Positions 18,637 to 27,113 of a stretch of DNA of 64,000 nt are shown piece after piece. The translations under genes and the position numbers were made by a program. The stretch covers positions 124,001 to 188,000 of the forward strand of contig NZ_JABSOD010000004.1 in assembly GCF_013283795.1 (NCBI RefSeq), given 5' to 3'. Source of the DNA: Rheinheimera lutimaris (GTDB lineage Bacteria; Pseudomonadota; Gammaproteobacteria; Enterobacterales; Alteromonadaceae). The notes below the pieces were generated by a model, which made no database searches, was not told where the DNA came from, and saw nothing but the letters and a program-made list of their open reading frames with translations. Every line of letters starts with the position of its first letter. Position 1 is the first letter of the stretch.

Positions 18637-19621
18637 TTTTGGTTATCCGTGGCTGGCCCTGCTGGCACTGGTGCCGTTGTTGTTACGGCTGAAACGACAA
18701 GCCGCCTCAGAGACCGCTCTTACCCTGCCGGCACTGGCAAAACTGGCCTCATCTGAGCAACAAACTCAGCACAGCCGGTTTAGCCTGCGCGCTGTGCCGG
18801 CCGCCCTGATCTGGTTAATGCTGGTACTGGCCGCTATGCAGCCGCGCTGGATGGGCGAGCCGGTAACCCTGCCGCAGCAGGGCCGTGATCTGATGCTGGC
18901 GCTGGATTTATCCGGCTCGATGGAAATAGCCGATATGCAGTACCAAAACCAGAGCATAAACCGGCTGGATGCAGTAAAGCTGGTAATAAGCGACTTTATT
19001 ACCCGCCGCCAGGGCGACCGTATCGGGCTGATTTTATTTGCCGATGCAGCTTATCAGCAAACACCACTGACGTTTGATTTGGTCACCGTGCAAAAAATGC
19101 TTGATGACAGCGTACTGCGCTTAGTCGGCACCCGCACCGCCATCGGCGAAGCTATAGGTTTGGCGGTAAAACGACTGAACACCTATGAAAGCTCGAATAA
19201 AGTTTTGATTTTACTCAGTGACGGCGCCAATACCGCCGGTAATATTCAGCCACTGGAAGCGCTGCAACTGGCTAAAGCTGCCGGAGTTAAAATTCATACC
19301 GTGGGTGTCGGTGCTGAACAAATGATCCAACAAAGCATCCTGGGCCGGCGCACCATTAACCCGTCACAAGACCTGGACGAACGCTTACTGACCCAATTGG
19401 CAGAAGACACCGGCGGCCGGTATTTCCGCGCCCGCGACTTAAACGAACTAAATCAGATTTATCAGTTAATCGACCAGCTGGAACCGATTGAACGCGACAG
19501 CGTAACTTACCGGCCACAAAGCAGCTTGCTGCACTGGCCGTTAGGGTTAGCCCTGCTACTGTCTTTTGTTATGGCTGCACAACAAGTGCATTGGCGCAAA
19601 GTGGTGAAACATGCTGGCTGA
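18629..19621 (+). CDS. BatA-like VWA membrane protein
   Basis: A 330-residue protein with an N-terminal hydrophobic segment, a second transmembrane helix (about 55-70), a von Willebrand A domain facing the periplasm with an intact MIDAS site D-x-S-x-S (Asp93, Ser95, Ser97), and a C-terminal helix (about 300-320). The ARDLNELNQIYQLIDQLEP segment is typical of the BatA family. It overlaps the next gene by 11 bp. Works in family context with MoxR and a second VWA protein. Confidence 0.92.
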   Translation: MLDFGYPWLALLALVPLLLRLKRQAASETALTLPALAKLASSEQQTQHSRFSLRAVPAALIWLMLVLAAMQPRWMGEPVTLPQQGRDLMLALDLSGSMEIADMQYQNQSINRLDAVKLVISDFITRRQGDRIGLILFADAAYQQTPLTFDLVTVQKMLDDSVLRLVGTRTAIGEAIGLAVKRLNTYESSNKVLILLSDGANTAGNIQPLEALQLAKAAGVKIHTVGVGAEQMIQQSILGRRTINPSQDLDERLLTQLAEDTGGRYFRARDLNELNQIYQLIDQLEPIERDSVTYRPQSSLLHWPLGLALLLSFVMAAQQVHWRKVVKHAG

Positions 19622-21428
19622 TTTTCATTTTTTACGACCATGGTGGTTACTGGCATTAGTACCGGTGCTGGTGCTCAGCGCCCTGCTGTACTACTACCGC
19701 CGCGACCAGAGCCCGTGGCATACCCTTATTGCGCCGCATCTGCAGGGCGTGTTACTGGGTGGGCAGATGCTGCTGAAAAAACAACCCTTTGCCTTACCCT
19801 TGTTACTGCTGTGTTGGTTGCTGGCCACACTGGCCCTGGCCGGTCCCGCTTGGCAAAAGTTGCCGCAACCGGCTTTTGCATTAAAAAAAGCCACGGTGCT
19901 GGTACTGGATATGTCATTGTCGATGCGGGCAACCGATATGGCACCAGACCGGCTGACACAGTTGCGCTTTGCTGCACTGGACTTTACTGAGCAGTTAAAA
20001 GAAGGCGAATTGGCTTTGCTGAGCTTTGCCGGCGATGCCTTTGTTATTTCACCGCTCACACCGGATCACAACAATATCCGCTTGCTGATCCCCGATTTAA
20101 AGCCGGAGATTATGCCGGCCCAAGGCTCAGACTTAGCCTCTGCACTGCAACAGGCCGACAAATTATTACGCCAGGCCGGTTATCCGCAAGGCGACGTGGT
20201 GGTATTTACCGATGGCTTTGATAACAACAGCCTCAGGCAGATTAGGGATGTGCTGAACAATTGGCCGCACCGCTTATCCATAATGGGTTTTGGCAGCGAC
20301 GATGGAGCGCCTGTTACACTGGAAAGCGGTGAGCTGTTAAAGAATGCGCAAGGCGCCGTGGTGATCCCCAAAGTACCGCACCAACAACTGGCAGGCCTGA
20401 CCAAAGGTGGTGGCATTTACCGCAAAGCCGGTATCGGCGGTGATGCACTGGCCGATATTCTGCAACTGCCGCCACTGTCCGCGTTGAACAGCAAAGATGA
20501 AACAAAGCAAATTCAGGGCGATCAATGGCAGGATAACGCTGTGTATCTGGTGTGGTTGCTGCTACCGCTGTTGCTGCTGCAACGCAAATACAGCAGCTTA
20601 CTCAGTGTCGGCGTGTTATTGCTGCTGCCTCTATCGGCCGATGCTGTTGAATGGCGCGACCTGTGGCAAACCAGGCAACAACAGGCGAAACAAGATTATG
20701 CCGCCGGTGATTACAGTGCCGCACAGCAAAAATTTGCCGATCCGTTATGGCAAGGCAATGCTGCTTATCGCAGCGGTGACTATGTCGGTGCCGAACAAGC
20801 CTTTCGCCGTGCTGCAGAGCAAACCCCGGGCGCGGATGCGCTGCACAACCTCGGTAATGCCCTGGCACAACAACAACGCTATGAAGAGGCCTTAGCCGCT
20901 TATCAGCAAGCCTTACAGCACGATAAAGACTTTAGCAACGCCGAACAAAATGCCAATCTGATGCAGCAGTTGTTGCAACAGCAGAAGCAAGAACAGCAAC
21001 AAAACAGCGGGCAAAAAGATAATCAGCAACATCAAAACGCTGACGGCGAATCACAAAGCGACGAGCCGGGCGACAATGATAGCCAGAGCGAAAGCGAAAG
21101 TGACAGTAACAGTAACAGTAACAGTGAAAACCAAAGCGACGCCCAACAGCAAAGCGGGGAGCAACCCGCTGAACCAACAGAGACTGAGCAACAGGCACCA
21201 CAACCGGTAACAGAGACTGAGCAGGAAGACGGCGCGACTGAAGAGCAACAACTGCAAGCCATCAAAGAAGCCTGGCCCAACGCCACACCGGAAGAGCAGC
21301 AGCAGCTGGATAATTTGCTGCGCAAAGTGCAGGATGACCCGGCATTATTGCTGCGCAATAAAATGTATCTCGAGTATTTAAAACGCCAACAACAACGTTT
21401 ACCTAAGGGAGTTGAGCAACAATGGTAA
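19611..21428 (+). CDS. VWA-TPR fusion protein (BatB/BatC-like)
   Basis: A 605-residue protein. N-terminal membrane segments (about 10-27 and 60-78) precede a VWA domain with MIDAS residues Asp100, Ser102 and Ser104. A further membrane segment (about 308-340) is followed by a TPR region (EQAFRRAAEQTPGADALHNLGN and YEEALAAYQQAL), then a low-complexity Gln/Ser/Asn/Glu-rich tract (nt about 20970-21230) and a conserved tail ending in LPKGVEQQW. BatB and BatC are separate genes in Bacteroides; here, as in many gammaproteobacteria, they are fused. Overlaps its neighbours on both sides. Confidence 0.92.
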   Translation: MLADFHFLRPWWLLALVPVLVLSALLYYYRRDQSPWHTLIAPHLQGVLLGGQMLLKKQPFALPLLLLCWLLATLALAGPAWQKLPQPAFALKKATVLVLDMSLSMRATDMAPDRLTQLRFAALDFTEQLKEGELALLSFAGDAFVISPLTPDHNNIRLLIPDLKPEIMPAQGSDLASALQQADKLLRQAGYPQGDVVVFTDGFDNNSLRQIRDVLNNWPHRLSIMGFGSDDGAPVTLESGELLKNAQGAVVIPKVPHQQLAGLTKGGGIYRKAGIGGDALADILQLPPLSALNSKDETKQIQGDQWQDNAVYLVWLLLPLLLLQRKYSSLLSVGVLLLLPLSADAVEWRDLWQTRQQQAKQDYAAGDYSAAQQKFADPLWQGNAAYRSGDYVGAEQAFRRAAEQTPGADALHNLGNALAQQQRYEEALAAYQQALQHDKDFSNAEQNANLMQQLLQQQKQEQQQNSGQKDNQQHQNADGESQSDEPGDNDSQSESESDSNSNSNSENQSDAQQQSGEQPAEPTETEQQAPQPVTETEQEDGATEEQQLQAIKEAWPNATPEEQQQLDNLLRKVQDDPALLLRNKMYLEYLKRQQQRLPKGVEQQW

Positions 21429-23083
21429 CCCGTATTTTGCTGCTTGCCGCATTGCTGCTGTGTTTACCGCTGCAGGCCCTGACTCAGTTAACGGCTACGG
21501 TAGACAAAAACCCGGCGCTGCGCGGTGAGTCCATCACATTGGAAGTGCAGGCCGATACCCGGGCAGCTGCAGACGCCTTTAACTTTCGCGTATTAGAGCA
21601 GGACTTTACCGTGATGGTGCCGTCTGTCAGCCAAAGCACCAGAATTATTAACGGCAATGCCAGCCAAAGCACCAGCTGGAAAGTGGTACTGCTACCCAAG
21701 CGCAGCGGCGACTTTACCATTCCGGCGTTTTCATTGCAGGGGCTAAGCACCAAACCTATCCAACTACAGGTGCTGGATGCCACTCAAGCTGCCGCAGGTG
21801 CCGGCGCCTCAAGCAAAAGCCGCGAACTGTTTTTACAAAGCCGCATCGACCAACCACAACTGTATGTGCAACAACTGAGTTATTATCAGGTAACCATCTA
21901 CTTTGACGGTGAGTTGCAACGTGGCTCGCTGTCAGAGCCGCAATTGGACGGCGCTGATATTCAGCAGGTTGGCCAGGACAGCGAAGGCACTGAATTGGTC
22001 AACGGTATACGCTACCGCACTATTACGCGTCGCTATGCCATTACCCCGCAGCGCAGTGGCAACTTTACTATTGCCCCGCCAACCTTCAGCGGTGAAATGA
22101 TTGACCGCGATAATGCACGTTATAACTATTTCGCCCGCACCAAAACAGTGGTGCAACAAGCTGAAGCCATTGATATCACCGTCAGCCCTGTACCGGAAGA
22201 TTTCCCCGGTAATTGGTTGGTGGCAGGCTTAGTCACCTTAAATGAAGAATGGAGCCCGGACATCACCACACTTAAACAAGGTGAGCCGGTCACCCGCACC
22301 ATTACCCTGTCGGCAGTAGACGTAGCAGAGAACCAATTGCCGGAATTAACACAGGGCTTCCCTGAAGGCCTGCGGCTGTATCAGGAACAGCCACAGGCGA
22401 AAAGCGCTGAACGCAACGGCCGGCTGGTAGCGCAAAAGATTTTCACTACCGCCGTTATTGCCAATAAAAGCGGTGAACTGGAACTACCTGAAGTACAGCT
22501 GCCGTGGTGGAACAGCCAGACCAATCAGCTGGCCATGGCAACCCTACCGGCCCGCACGCTAACCGTAGAAGCGGCGGCAAACCAACCTGTCAATGAGATT
22601 ACAGTGCAGCCGTTGCCCGATGTTAACCTGACACCGGCAGAGCCTGATAACAGTAATTGGCGTTGGAACCATATCAGCAGTATATTGCTGGCACTATGGT
22701 TAGTAACATTGTTAAGCGCCTGGTGGCTGTGGCAACGGCGTCCGGCTTCGCAACCGGCCGTAACAACTGCCAGCCGGGTTACATTTAACAGTACAAAGCT
22801 GAAGCAAGTTTGCCAGCGCAACGATGCGGCACAGGCCAAAGCGGAACTGCTGCGTTTTGCTCATCAACAGTTGGACCAACGCTGCAGTTCGTTAAGCGAA
22901 ATTGCGGCCCTACCGGGCTTTGCAGGGCTGAAACCGGAGCTTGAGCAGCTCAATGCTGCGCTATATGCCAACAGTGATAGCAGTTGGCAAGGCGCGGATT
23001 TCTGGCAAAAATGGTTACAACACCAACCCAGCGCCGCCAACAGTAAACAAGCGTCAACCTTGTCGCCACTCTACCCCACTTAA
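21422..23083 (+). CDS. BatD-like protein
   Basis: A 553-residue protein with a signal peptide (MVTRILLLAALLLCLPLQALT), an immunoglobulin-like beta-rich periplasmic region (LTATVDKNPALRGESITLEV), a single C-terminal transmembrane helix (about residues 417-435) and a cytoplasmic tail. This architecture and the last position in the operon match BatD. It overlaps the VWA-TPR gene by 7 bp and is followed by a terminator, so it closes the operon. Confidence 0.9.
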   Translation: MVTRILLLAALLLCLPLQALTQLTATVDKNPALRGESITLEVQADTRAAADAFNFRVLEQDFTVMVPSVSQSTRIINGNASQSTSWKVVLLPKRSGDFTIPAFSLQGLSTKPIQLQVLDATQAAAGAGASSKSRELFLQSRIDQPQLYVQQLSYYQVTIYFDGELQRGSLSEPQLDGADIQQVGQDSEGTELVNGIRYRTITRRYAITPQRSGNFTIAPPTFSGEMIDRDNARYNYFARTKTVVQQAEAIDITVSPVPEDFPGNWLVAGLVTLNEEWSPDITTLKQGEPVTRTITLSAVDVAENQLPELTQGFPEGLRLYQEQPQAKSAERNGRLVAQKIFTTAVIANKSGELELPEVQLPWWNSQTNQLAMATLPARTLTVEAAANQPVNEITVQPLPDVNLTPAEPDNSNWRWNHISSILLALWLVTLLSAWWLWQRRPASQPAVTTASRVTFNSTKLKQVCQRNDAAQAKAELLRFAHQQLDQRCSSLSEIAALPGFAGLKPELEQLNAALYANSDSSWQGADFWQKWLQHQPSAANSKQASTLSPLYPT

Positions 23084-23194
23084 ACGGCTGCATTATTGCG
23101 CCGGCAAACGCTGTTGAGGACGTTGTCGGCGCAAACCCGGCGTGAAGCGCTGGTAACCATCTGCGCAACTTGTTAGCATGACTCTGATATTTAT

Positions 23195-23222
23195 GTACCT
23201 GACCTGTGTCGGGTATTTTTTT
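23195..23222 (+). terminator. Terminator of the MoxR/Bat operon
   Basis: A nine-base-pair stem with two G-U/U-G closures (GTACCTGAC / GTCGGGTAT, loop CTGT) is followed by a run of seven T. Located 112 bp after the batD stop and before putP. Confidence 0.75.
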
Positions 23223-23231
23223 ATACCGGTT

Positions 23232-23256
23232 TTTGGTTAGGGTGCGCCTAACCAAA
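23232..23256 (+). repeat. Inverted repeat in the putP leader
   Basis: Perfect ten-base arms TTTGGTTAGG / CCTAACCAAA with a five-base loop, ending about 15 bases before the AAGGAGAAA ribosome-binding site of putP. It could be an operator or an mRNA hairpin; there is no T-tract after it, so it is not a terminator. Confidence 0.6.
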
Positions 23257-23286
23257 GCCCGGCAGCTTTTACAAGGAGAAACTGTT

Positions 23287-24798
23287 TTGGAAACAGGCAC
23301 TATTATTTCACTCGCGCTTTATTTTATGGTTATGTTAGGTATAGGCTTCTACGGTTACAGAACCTCTACCAGCGATGTATCAGGCTATATGTTGGGCGGC
23401 CGCAAACTTGGCCCGGGCGTAACCGCGTTGTCTGCCGGCGCCTCAGATATGAGCGGCTGGATGTTAATGGGAGTACCCGGTGCCATGTACTTATCCGGCA
23501 TCAGCAGCGGCTGGATTTCGATAGGCTTATTGGCAGGCGCCCTGCTGAACTACATTATCGTGGCGCCAAGGCTCAGGGTGTACACCGAAGTCGCGAACGA
23601 CTCTATTACTATTCCGGACTATTTCGAAAACCGCTTCGCCGACAAAACCCGCGTGCTGCGTGTAGTTTCCTCGGTAGTTATCGTTATTTTCTTTACGCTG
23701 TATACCTCATCCGGCGTGGTCGGCGGCGGTAAACTGTTTGAAAGCTCTTTTGGCCTCAGTTACGAGCTTGGGCTTTATGTCACAGCCGGTGTGGTAGTAG
23801 CCTATACACTGTTTGGCGGCTTTCTTGCCGTTAGCATTACCGACTTTGTCCAGGGCTGTATTATGTTTGTTTCACTGGTGTTGGTTCCGGTGGTGGCGCT
23901 GGACCACTTAGGCGGTATCAGTGCAGTAATGACTCAGGTTAACAATATCGATCCGATGTATTTAGACCCATTTACTGATGCAAAAGACGCGTCGGCGCTG
24001 ACAGTGCTTGGTATTATTTCTCTATTGTCGTGGGGCTTTGGTTATTTTGGTCAACCGCATATTATCGTGCGTTTTATGGCAATTCGTAGTGTAAAAGATA
24101 TCAAAACAGCGCGCCGTATCGGCATCAGCTGGATGTTTATTACGCTGTTAGGCGCTGTTACCACAGGCCTGGTAGGTATTGCTTATGTCGCCAATACCAA
24201 AATGACCTTAAGTGACCCGGAAACGATTTTTATCGTGTTTTCACAATTTTTATTCCATCCGCTGATATCCGGATTTTTGTTAGCCGCTATTTTGGCCGCT
24301 ATTATGAGTACCATCTCTTCACAATTACTGGTGACATCAAGCTCGTTAACTGAGGATTTTTATAAAACCTTCGTTAAACGTGATGCCAGCCAAAGTGAGC
24401 TGGTATTTGTCGGACGTTTATCTGTGTTACTGGTTGCATTGGTTGCCATTGCTCTGGCGTATGACAGAGATAGCTCGATCCTGACACTGGTTAGCAATGC
24501 CTGGGCGGGTTTTGGCGCAGCTTTCGGGCCATTAGTTGTGCTGAGCCTGTATTGGCGACGCATGACCTTTGCCGGCGCACTCAGTGGTATTGTTAGTGGT
24601 GCTGCTACAGTATTATTCTGGATTTACGCTCCGGTACTGGAAAATGGTGCTAAGTTAAGCAGTGTAGTGTATGAAATTGTACCCGGCGTTATTATCAGCA
24701 CCCTTGCTATAGTGTTGGTAAGCAAAATGGGACGCGCACCGGCAACAGAGGTGCAGCAGATGTTTGAACAGATGCTGCACAAGTTAAAGCAAGCGTAG
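23287..24798 (+). CDS. putP: Sodium/proline symporter PutP
   Basis: A 503-residue sodium:solute symporter (SSS family) with about 13 transmembrane segments. Family segments include GGRKLGPGVTALSAGASDMSG (TM2), TIPDYFENRF, and a late SNAWAGFGAAFGPLV. The length equals E. coli PutP (502). The start is TTG 23287, supported by AAGGAGAAA about 8 bases upstream and by the family N-terminus; a longer frame from 23206 would lie in the terminator. It imports proline with sodium. No putA is in the window. Confidence 0.93.
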   Translation: METGTIISLALYFMVMLGIGFYGYRTSTSDVSGYMLGGRKLGPGVTALSAGASDMSGWMLMGVPGAMYLSGISSGWISIGLLAGALLNYIIVAPRLRVYTEVANDSITIPDYFENRFADKTRVLRVVSSVVIVIFFTLYTSSGVVGGGKLFESSFGLSYELGLYVTAGVVVAYTLFGGFLAVSITDFVQGCIMFVSLVLVPVVALDHLGGISAVMTQVNNIDPMYLDPFTDAKDASALTVLGIISLLSWGFGYFGQPHIIVRFMAIRSVKDIKTARRIGISWMFITLLGAVTTGLVGIAYVANTKMTLSDPETIFIVFSQFLFHPLISGFLLAAILAAIMSTISSQLLVTSSSLTEDFYKTFVKRDASQSELVFVGRLSVLLVALVAIALAYDRDSSILTLVSNAWAGFGAAFGPLVVLSLYWRRMTFAGALSGIVSGAATVLFWIYAPVLENGAKLSSVVYEIVPGVIISTLAIVLVSKMGRAPATEVQQMFEQMLHKLKQA

Positions 24799-24816
24799 TT
24801 CCGGCCGGTTAGGCGT

Positions 24817-24867
24817 AAACAAGCTGAAATAAAAAGAAAAAGTTGTGCCCCATATTTCAGCTTGTTT
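24817..24867. repeat. 15-bp perfect inverted repeat between putP and EAL-HDOD gene
   Basis: Arms AAACAAGCTGAAATA (24817-24831) and TATTTCAGCTTGTTT (24853-24867) are exact reverse complements separated by 21 bp. No T-tract follows on the plus strand. It sits 18 bp after the putP stop and 41 bp before the next start codon. Confidence 0.85.
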
Positions 24868-24908
24868 GCTAAATTAGTATTTCAGTGTTCATTTTGGATA
24901 GAACATCT

Positions 24909-26129
24909 ATGTATTTTTATGCCGCTCGCCAACCGATCCTTGACCGCAACAAACAGCTGTATGCTTATGAGTTACTGTTTCGTGATGGCTTGCAAAATGC
25001 ATTTCCGGAAATAGACGGCAACGAAGCAACGTCGCGCATGATAGAGGGCAGCCAGTTTAATTTTGGTCTGGACGATTTTCTTGGCGACAAACCCGGCTTT
25101 ATTAATTTTACTCTCGACACCCTGTTGAAAAAATACCCCGGCATGCTACCCAAAGAGCAGGTGGTTATAGAGATTTTAGAAACCGTCCAGCCCGGTAAGC
25201 GCCTGTTAGCTGAATGCCAGCACCTGAAAGAACTGGGATATACTCTGGCGCTGGACGACTATATCCACCAGCCGGTGTGGCGCCACTTTTACCCTTTTAT
25301 TGATATTATCAAAGTAGATTTCCGCTCTACCTCTATCGACACCATCAATGAAATAAAAGCAGCGGTAGCGCCGTTCACGCACATTAAACTGCTGGCTGAA
25401 AAGGTGGAAACCAACGAAGAGTTTCAAACGGCGATGGAGCTGGGGTTCAGCTATTTCCAGGGTTACTTTTTTTCCAAGCCGGAAATGATGCAAAGTAAAT
25501 CATTGTCACCGGCACAAATGACACTGGCCGAGTTATTGTATGAAACATCTAAAGCCGACATGGACCTTGCTAAAATAACCAAGGTATTTGAACGTGACGT
25601 GCATTTATCATATAAGTTACTGCGCTACAGCAACTCAACCGTGTTTAAGCGCCGTGCTGAAATTGAAACTATTAAACAAGCGCTGGTTGTGCTTGGGCAA
25701 AGTGAACTGAAACGGTTTTTATCCTTGCTGTTTACCGCCCAAATCAGCAGCGACAAGCCGGCAGAATTAATGCGGATGTCTATGACCCGCGCCCGCTTTG
25801 CCGAGGGTATTGCCGGTTTACATGGTAAAGTTGATACCGCTAAAGCATTTCTTACCGGACTAATGTCATTGATGGATGCCATTTTAGATGAGCCCATCGA
25901 TGTTGTAATGGACAAGCTGCCACTGGCAAAAGAGATTAAAGAAGCTTTAGTTGAAAAGAAAGGTTTGCTGGCCGACTACATTACGTTGATCCAGTTTTAT
26001 GAAGCTGCCCGCTGGCAGGAATCCAGCCAGGCGATAAATGACTTAAAACTGCCAACCGACAAAGTACCGGATGCCTATCATACTGCAGTGCAGTGGGCTA
26101 ATGAACAAATGAAAGCCCTGGGAGATTAA
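24909..26129 (+). CDS. EAL-HDOD (YuxH-type) signalling protein
   Basis: A 406-residue protein with an N-terminal EAL-like domain and a C-terminal HDOD domain (from about residue 200). The family N-terminus MYFYAARQPILDRNKQLYAYELLFRDG fixes the ATG at 24909 over an upstream GTG. The catalytic EAL triad reads ELL, and the loop is LALDDYIHQPVW instead of DDFGTGYSS, so phosphodiesterase activity is unlikely. The HDOD half (LSYKLLRYSNS, ALVVLGQSELKRFLSLL) is intact. Members of this family (for example CdgJ in Vibrio) act by protein interaction, often on motility. It is a probable c-di-GMP-linked adaptor; partners unknown. Confidence 0.88.
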   Translation: MYFYAARQPILDRNKQLYAYELLFRDGLQNAFPEIDGNEATSRMIEGSQFNFGLDDFLGDKPGFINFTLDTLLKKYPGMLPKEQVVIEILETVQPGKRLLAECQHLKELGYTLALDDYIHQPVWRHFYPFIDIIKVDFRSTSIDTINEIKAAVAPFTHIKLLAEKVETNEEFQTAMELGFSYFQGYFFSKPEMMQSKSLSPAQMTLAELLYETSKADMDLAKITKVFERDVHLSYKLLRYSNSTVFKRRAEIETIKQALVVLGQSELKRFLSLLFTAQISSDKPAELMRMSMTRARFAEGIAGLHGKVDTAKAFLTGLMSLMDAILDEPIDVVMDKLPLAKEIKEALVEKKGLLADYITLIQFYEAARWQESSQAINDLKLPTDKVPDAYHTAVQWANEQMKALGD

Positions 26130-26142
26130 TCCGGGGGCTTCA
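26110..26142. terminator. Possible terminator between convergent genes
   Basis: Imperfect inverted repeat (ATGAAAGCCC... GGGGGCTTCAT, one bulged A) spanning the stop codon of the EAL-HDOD gene and facing the ComEA-like gene. It lacks a good T-tract on the plus strand; T-richness on the minus strand is modest. Confidence 0.35.
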
Positions 26143-26183
26143 TTAAGCAAATTATCACTGGCATTTGAAACGCAAATGGCGGA

Positions 26184-26498
26184 TTAGTTAAAACTTAAAT
26201 ACGGGCTGATTTTAGCCGCCAGTTTTTCGCCAATGCCTTTAACCTTTGTTAATTGCGCCTGATCTTTAATAGGGCCGTTTTCTGCAATGTAATCCAGTAC
26301 TGCCTGGGCTTTTTTCTGCCCCAGTCCCGGAATTGCATCCAACTGCTCCAATGTCGCACTGTTCAACGACACTTTTTGCATGCTGTTTGCCGCAGCCGCT
26401 GTTTTACTGATTTCCATTGCTGGTTTGGTATCGGCTAAACATTGGTTTGCCATTAATGTCAGTGCTGTCATGCCCAGTGCAAAACATATATTTTTCAT
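26184..26498 (-). CDS. Secreted ComEA-like helix-hairpin-helix protein
   Basis: A 104-residue protein with a signal peptide (MKNICFALGMTALTLMANQCLA) and a C-terminal ComEA-type helix-hairpin-helix pair (LNSATLEQLDAIPGLGQKKAQAV and LTKVKGIGEKLAAKI). The ATG at 26498 has AAGGA upstream; an upstream extension to 26597 has no signal-peptide logic. ComEA proteins bind DNA in the periplasm during transformation, and the family is widespread in Alteromonadales. No other competence gene is nearby, so DNA uptake is a family inference. Confidence 0.88.
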   Translation of the reverse strand: MKNICFALGMTALTLMANQCLADTKPAMEISKTAAAANSMQKVSLNSATLEQLDAIPGLGQKKAQAVLDYIAENGPIKDQAQLTKVKGIGEKLAAKISPYLSFN

Positions 26499-26855
26499 TT
26501 TATCATCCTTAAAGTGTTGCCTCCGGTTGCTGATGACTGCCTTGACTACTGCCTGACTGTATCGGGTTGGCGCTGCACCAAATAGCAAACCACACAATCA
26601 GCAGCGGAGAGTTTTGATCGCCAACTTATTTAAATTAGCCAATATATTTACATATGCAAATTTTATTTAACTTTTTATTTATCTTTATTGTTGGCTATTC
26701 AGCGCTAATTAAGTCTGAGCGCACTACCCTCTGGCAATACAATAAAAAGCGTTACTCTGAATTACACTGACGTTAGTTTGAAAAGTGTCATGACGAATGA
26801 TTGCTGCTGAATTAATAGTTCGGTAAAGTACCGCTGATATCATATGGAGAGAACA
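26499..26855. other. Intergenic region between comEA-like and PepSY genes
   Basis: 357 bp with both divergent promoters, AT-rich from about 26630 to 26720. No convincing operator or terminator was found. A direct repeat TTATTTA (26663 and 26675) has a 12-base period, not the 11-base period of PhoP boxes. A 38-codon frame at 26654-26770 is discussed under findings. Confidence 0.6.
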
Positions 26856-27113
26856 ATGCCAGCTACAAGGGTACTACTGTTAGCAACAGCACTCCTGTTC
26901 AGTGCGGTGTCGGATGCAAAAGACGTTACCGACAAAGCACAGATCAGCAGAGAACAAGCGGCCGCGTTGGCGCAACAGCGTTACCCCGGCAAGATTGTTA
27001 AAGTACAAACTGAACAACAGCGTTACCGCATCAGAGTGCTGCAGGCAGATGGCCGCGTAGTTACAGTGTTAGTTGATGGCCAGTCAGGCCGTGTGCAAAG
27101 GGATGGAAATTAA
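26856..27113 (+). CDS. Small secreted PepSY-domain protein
   Basis: An 85-residue protein with a signal peptide (MPATRVLLLATALLFSAVSDA) and one PepSY domain (ISREQAAALAQQRYPGKIVKV ... YRIRVLQADGRVVTVLVDGQSG). The second in-frame ATG is used because GGAGAG sits just before it; an ATG at 26844 would overlap that site. Its TAA overlaps the ATG of the response regulator (TAATG), so the three genes form one operon. PepSY proteins beside histidine kinases are thought to modulate sensing in the periplasm; that role is inferred. Confidence 0.85.
   Translation: MPATRVLLLATALLFSAVSDAKDVTDKAQISREQAAALAQQRYPGKIVKVQTEQQRYRIRVLQADGRVVTVLVDGQSGRVQRDGN

Noticed and set aside
20497-20895. 132-codon plus-strand frame inside the VWA-TPR gene
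   Set aside because: Cys-rich, low-complexity translation in another frame of a clear coding sequence; no ribosome-binding site.
23098-23132. Hairpin with GCGCCG / CGGCGC arms after batD
   Set aside because: It has a large internal loop and no T-tract; the better terminator is at 23195-23222.
26663-26681. PhoP-box-like direct repeat TTATTTA
   Set aside because: The period is 12 bases rather than 11, the hexamer lacks the GTTTA core, and the region is simply AT-rich.
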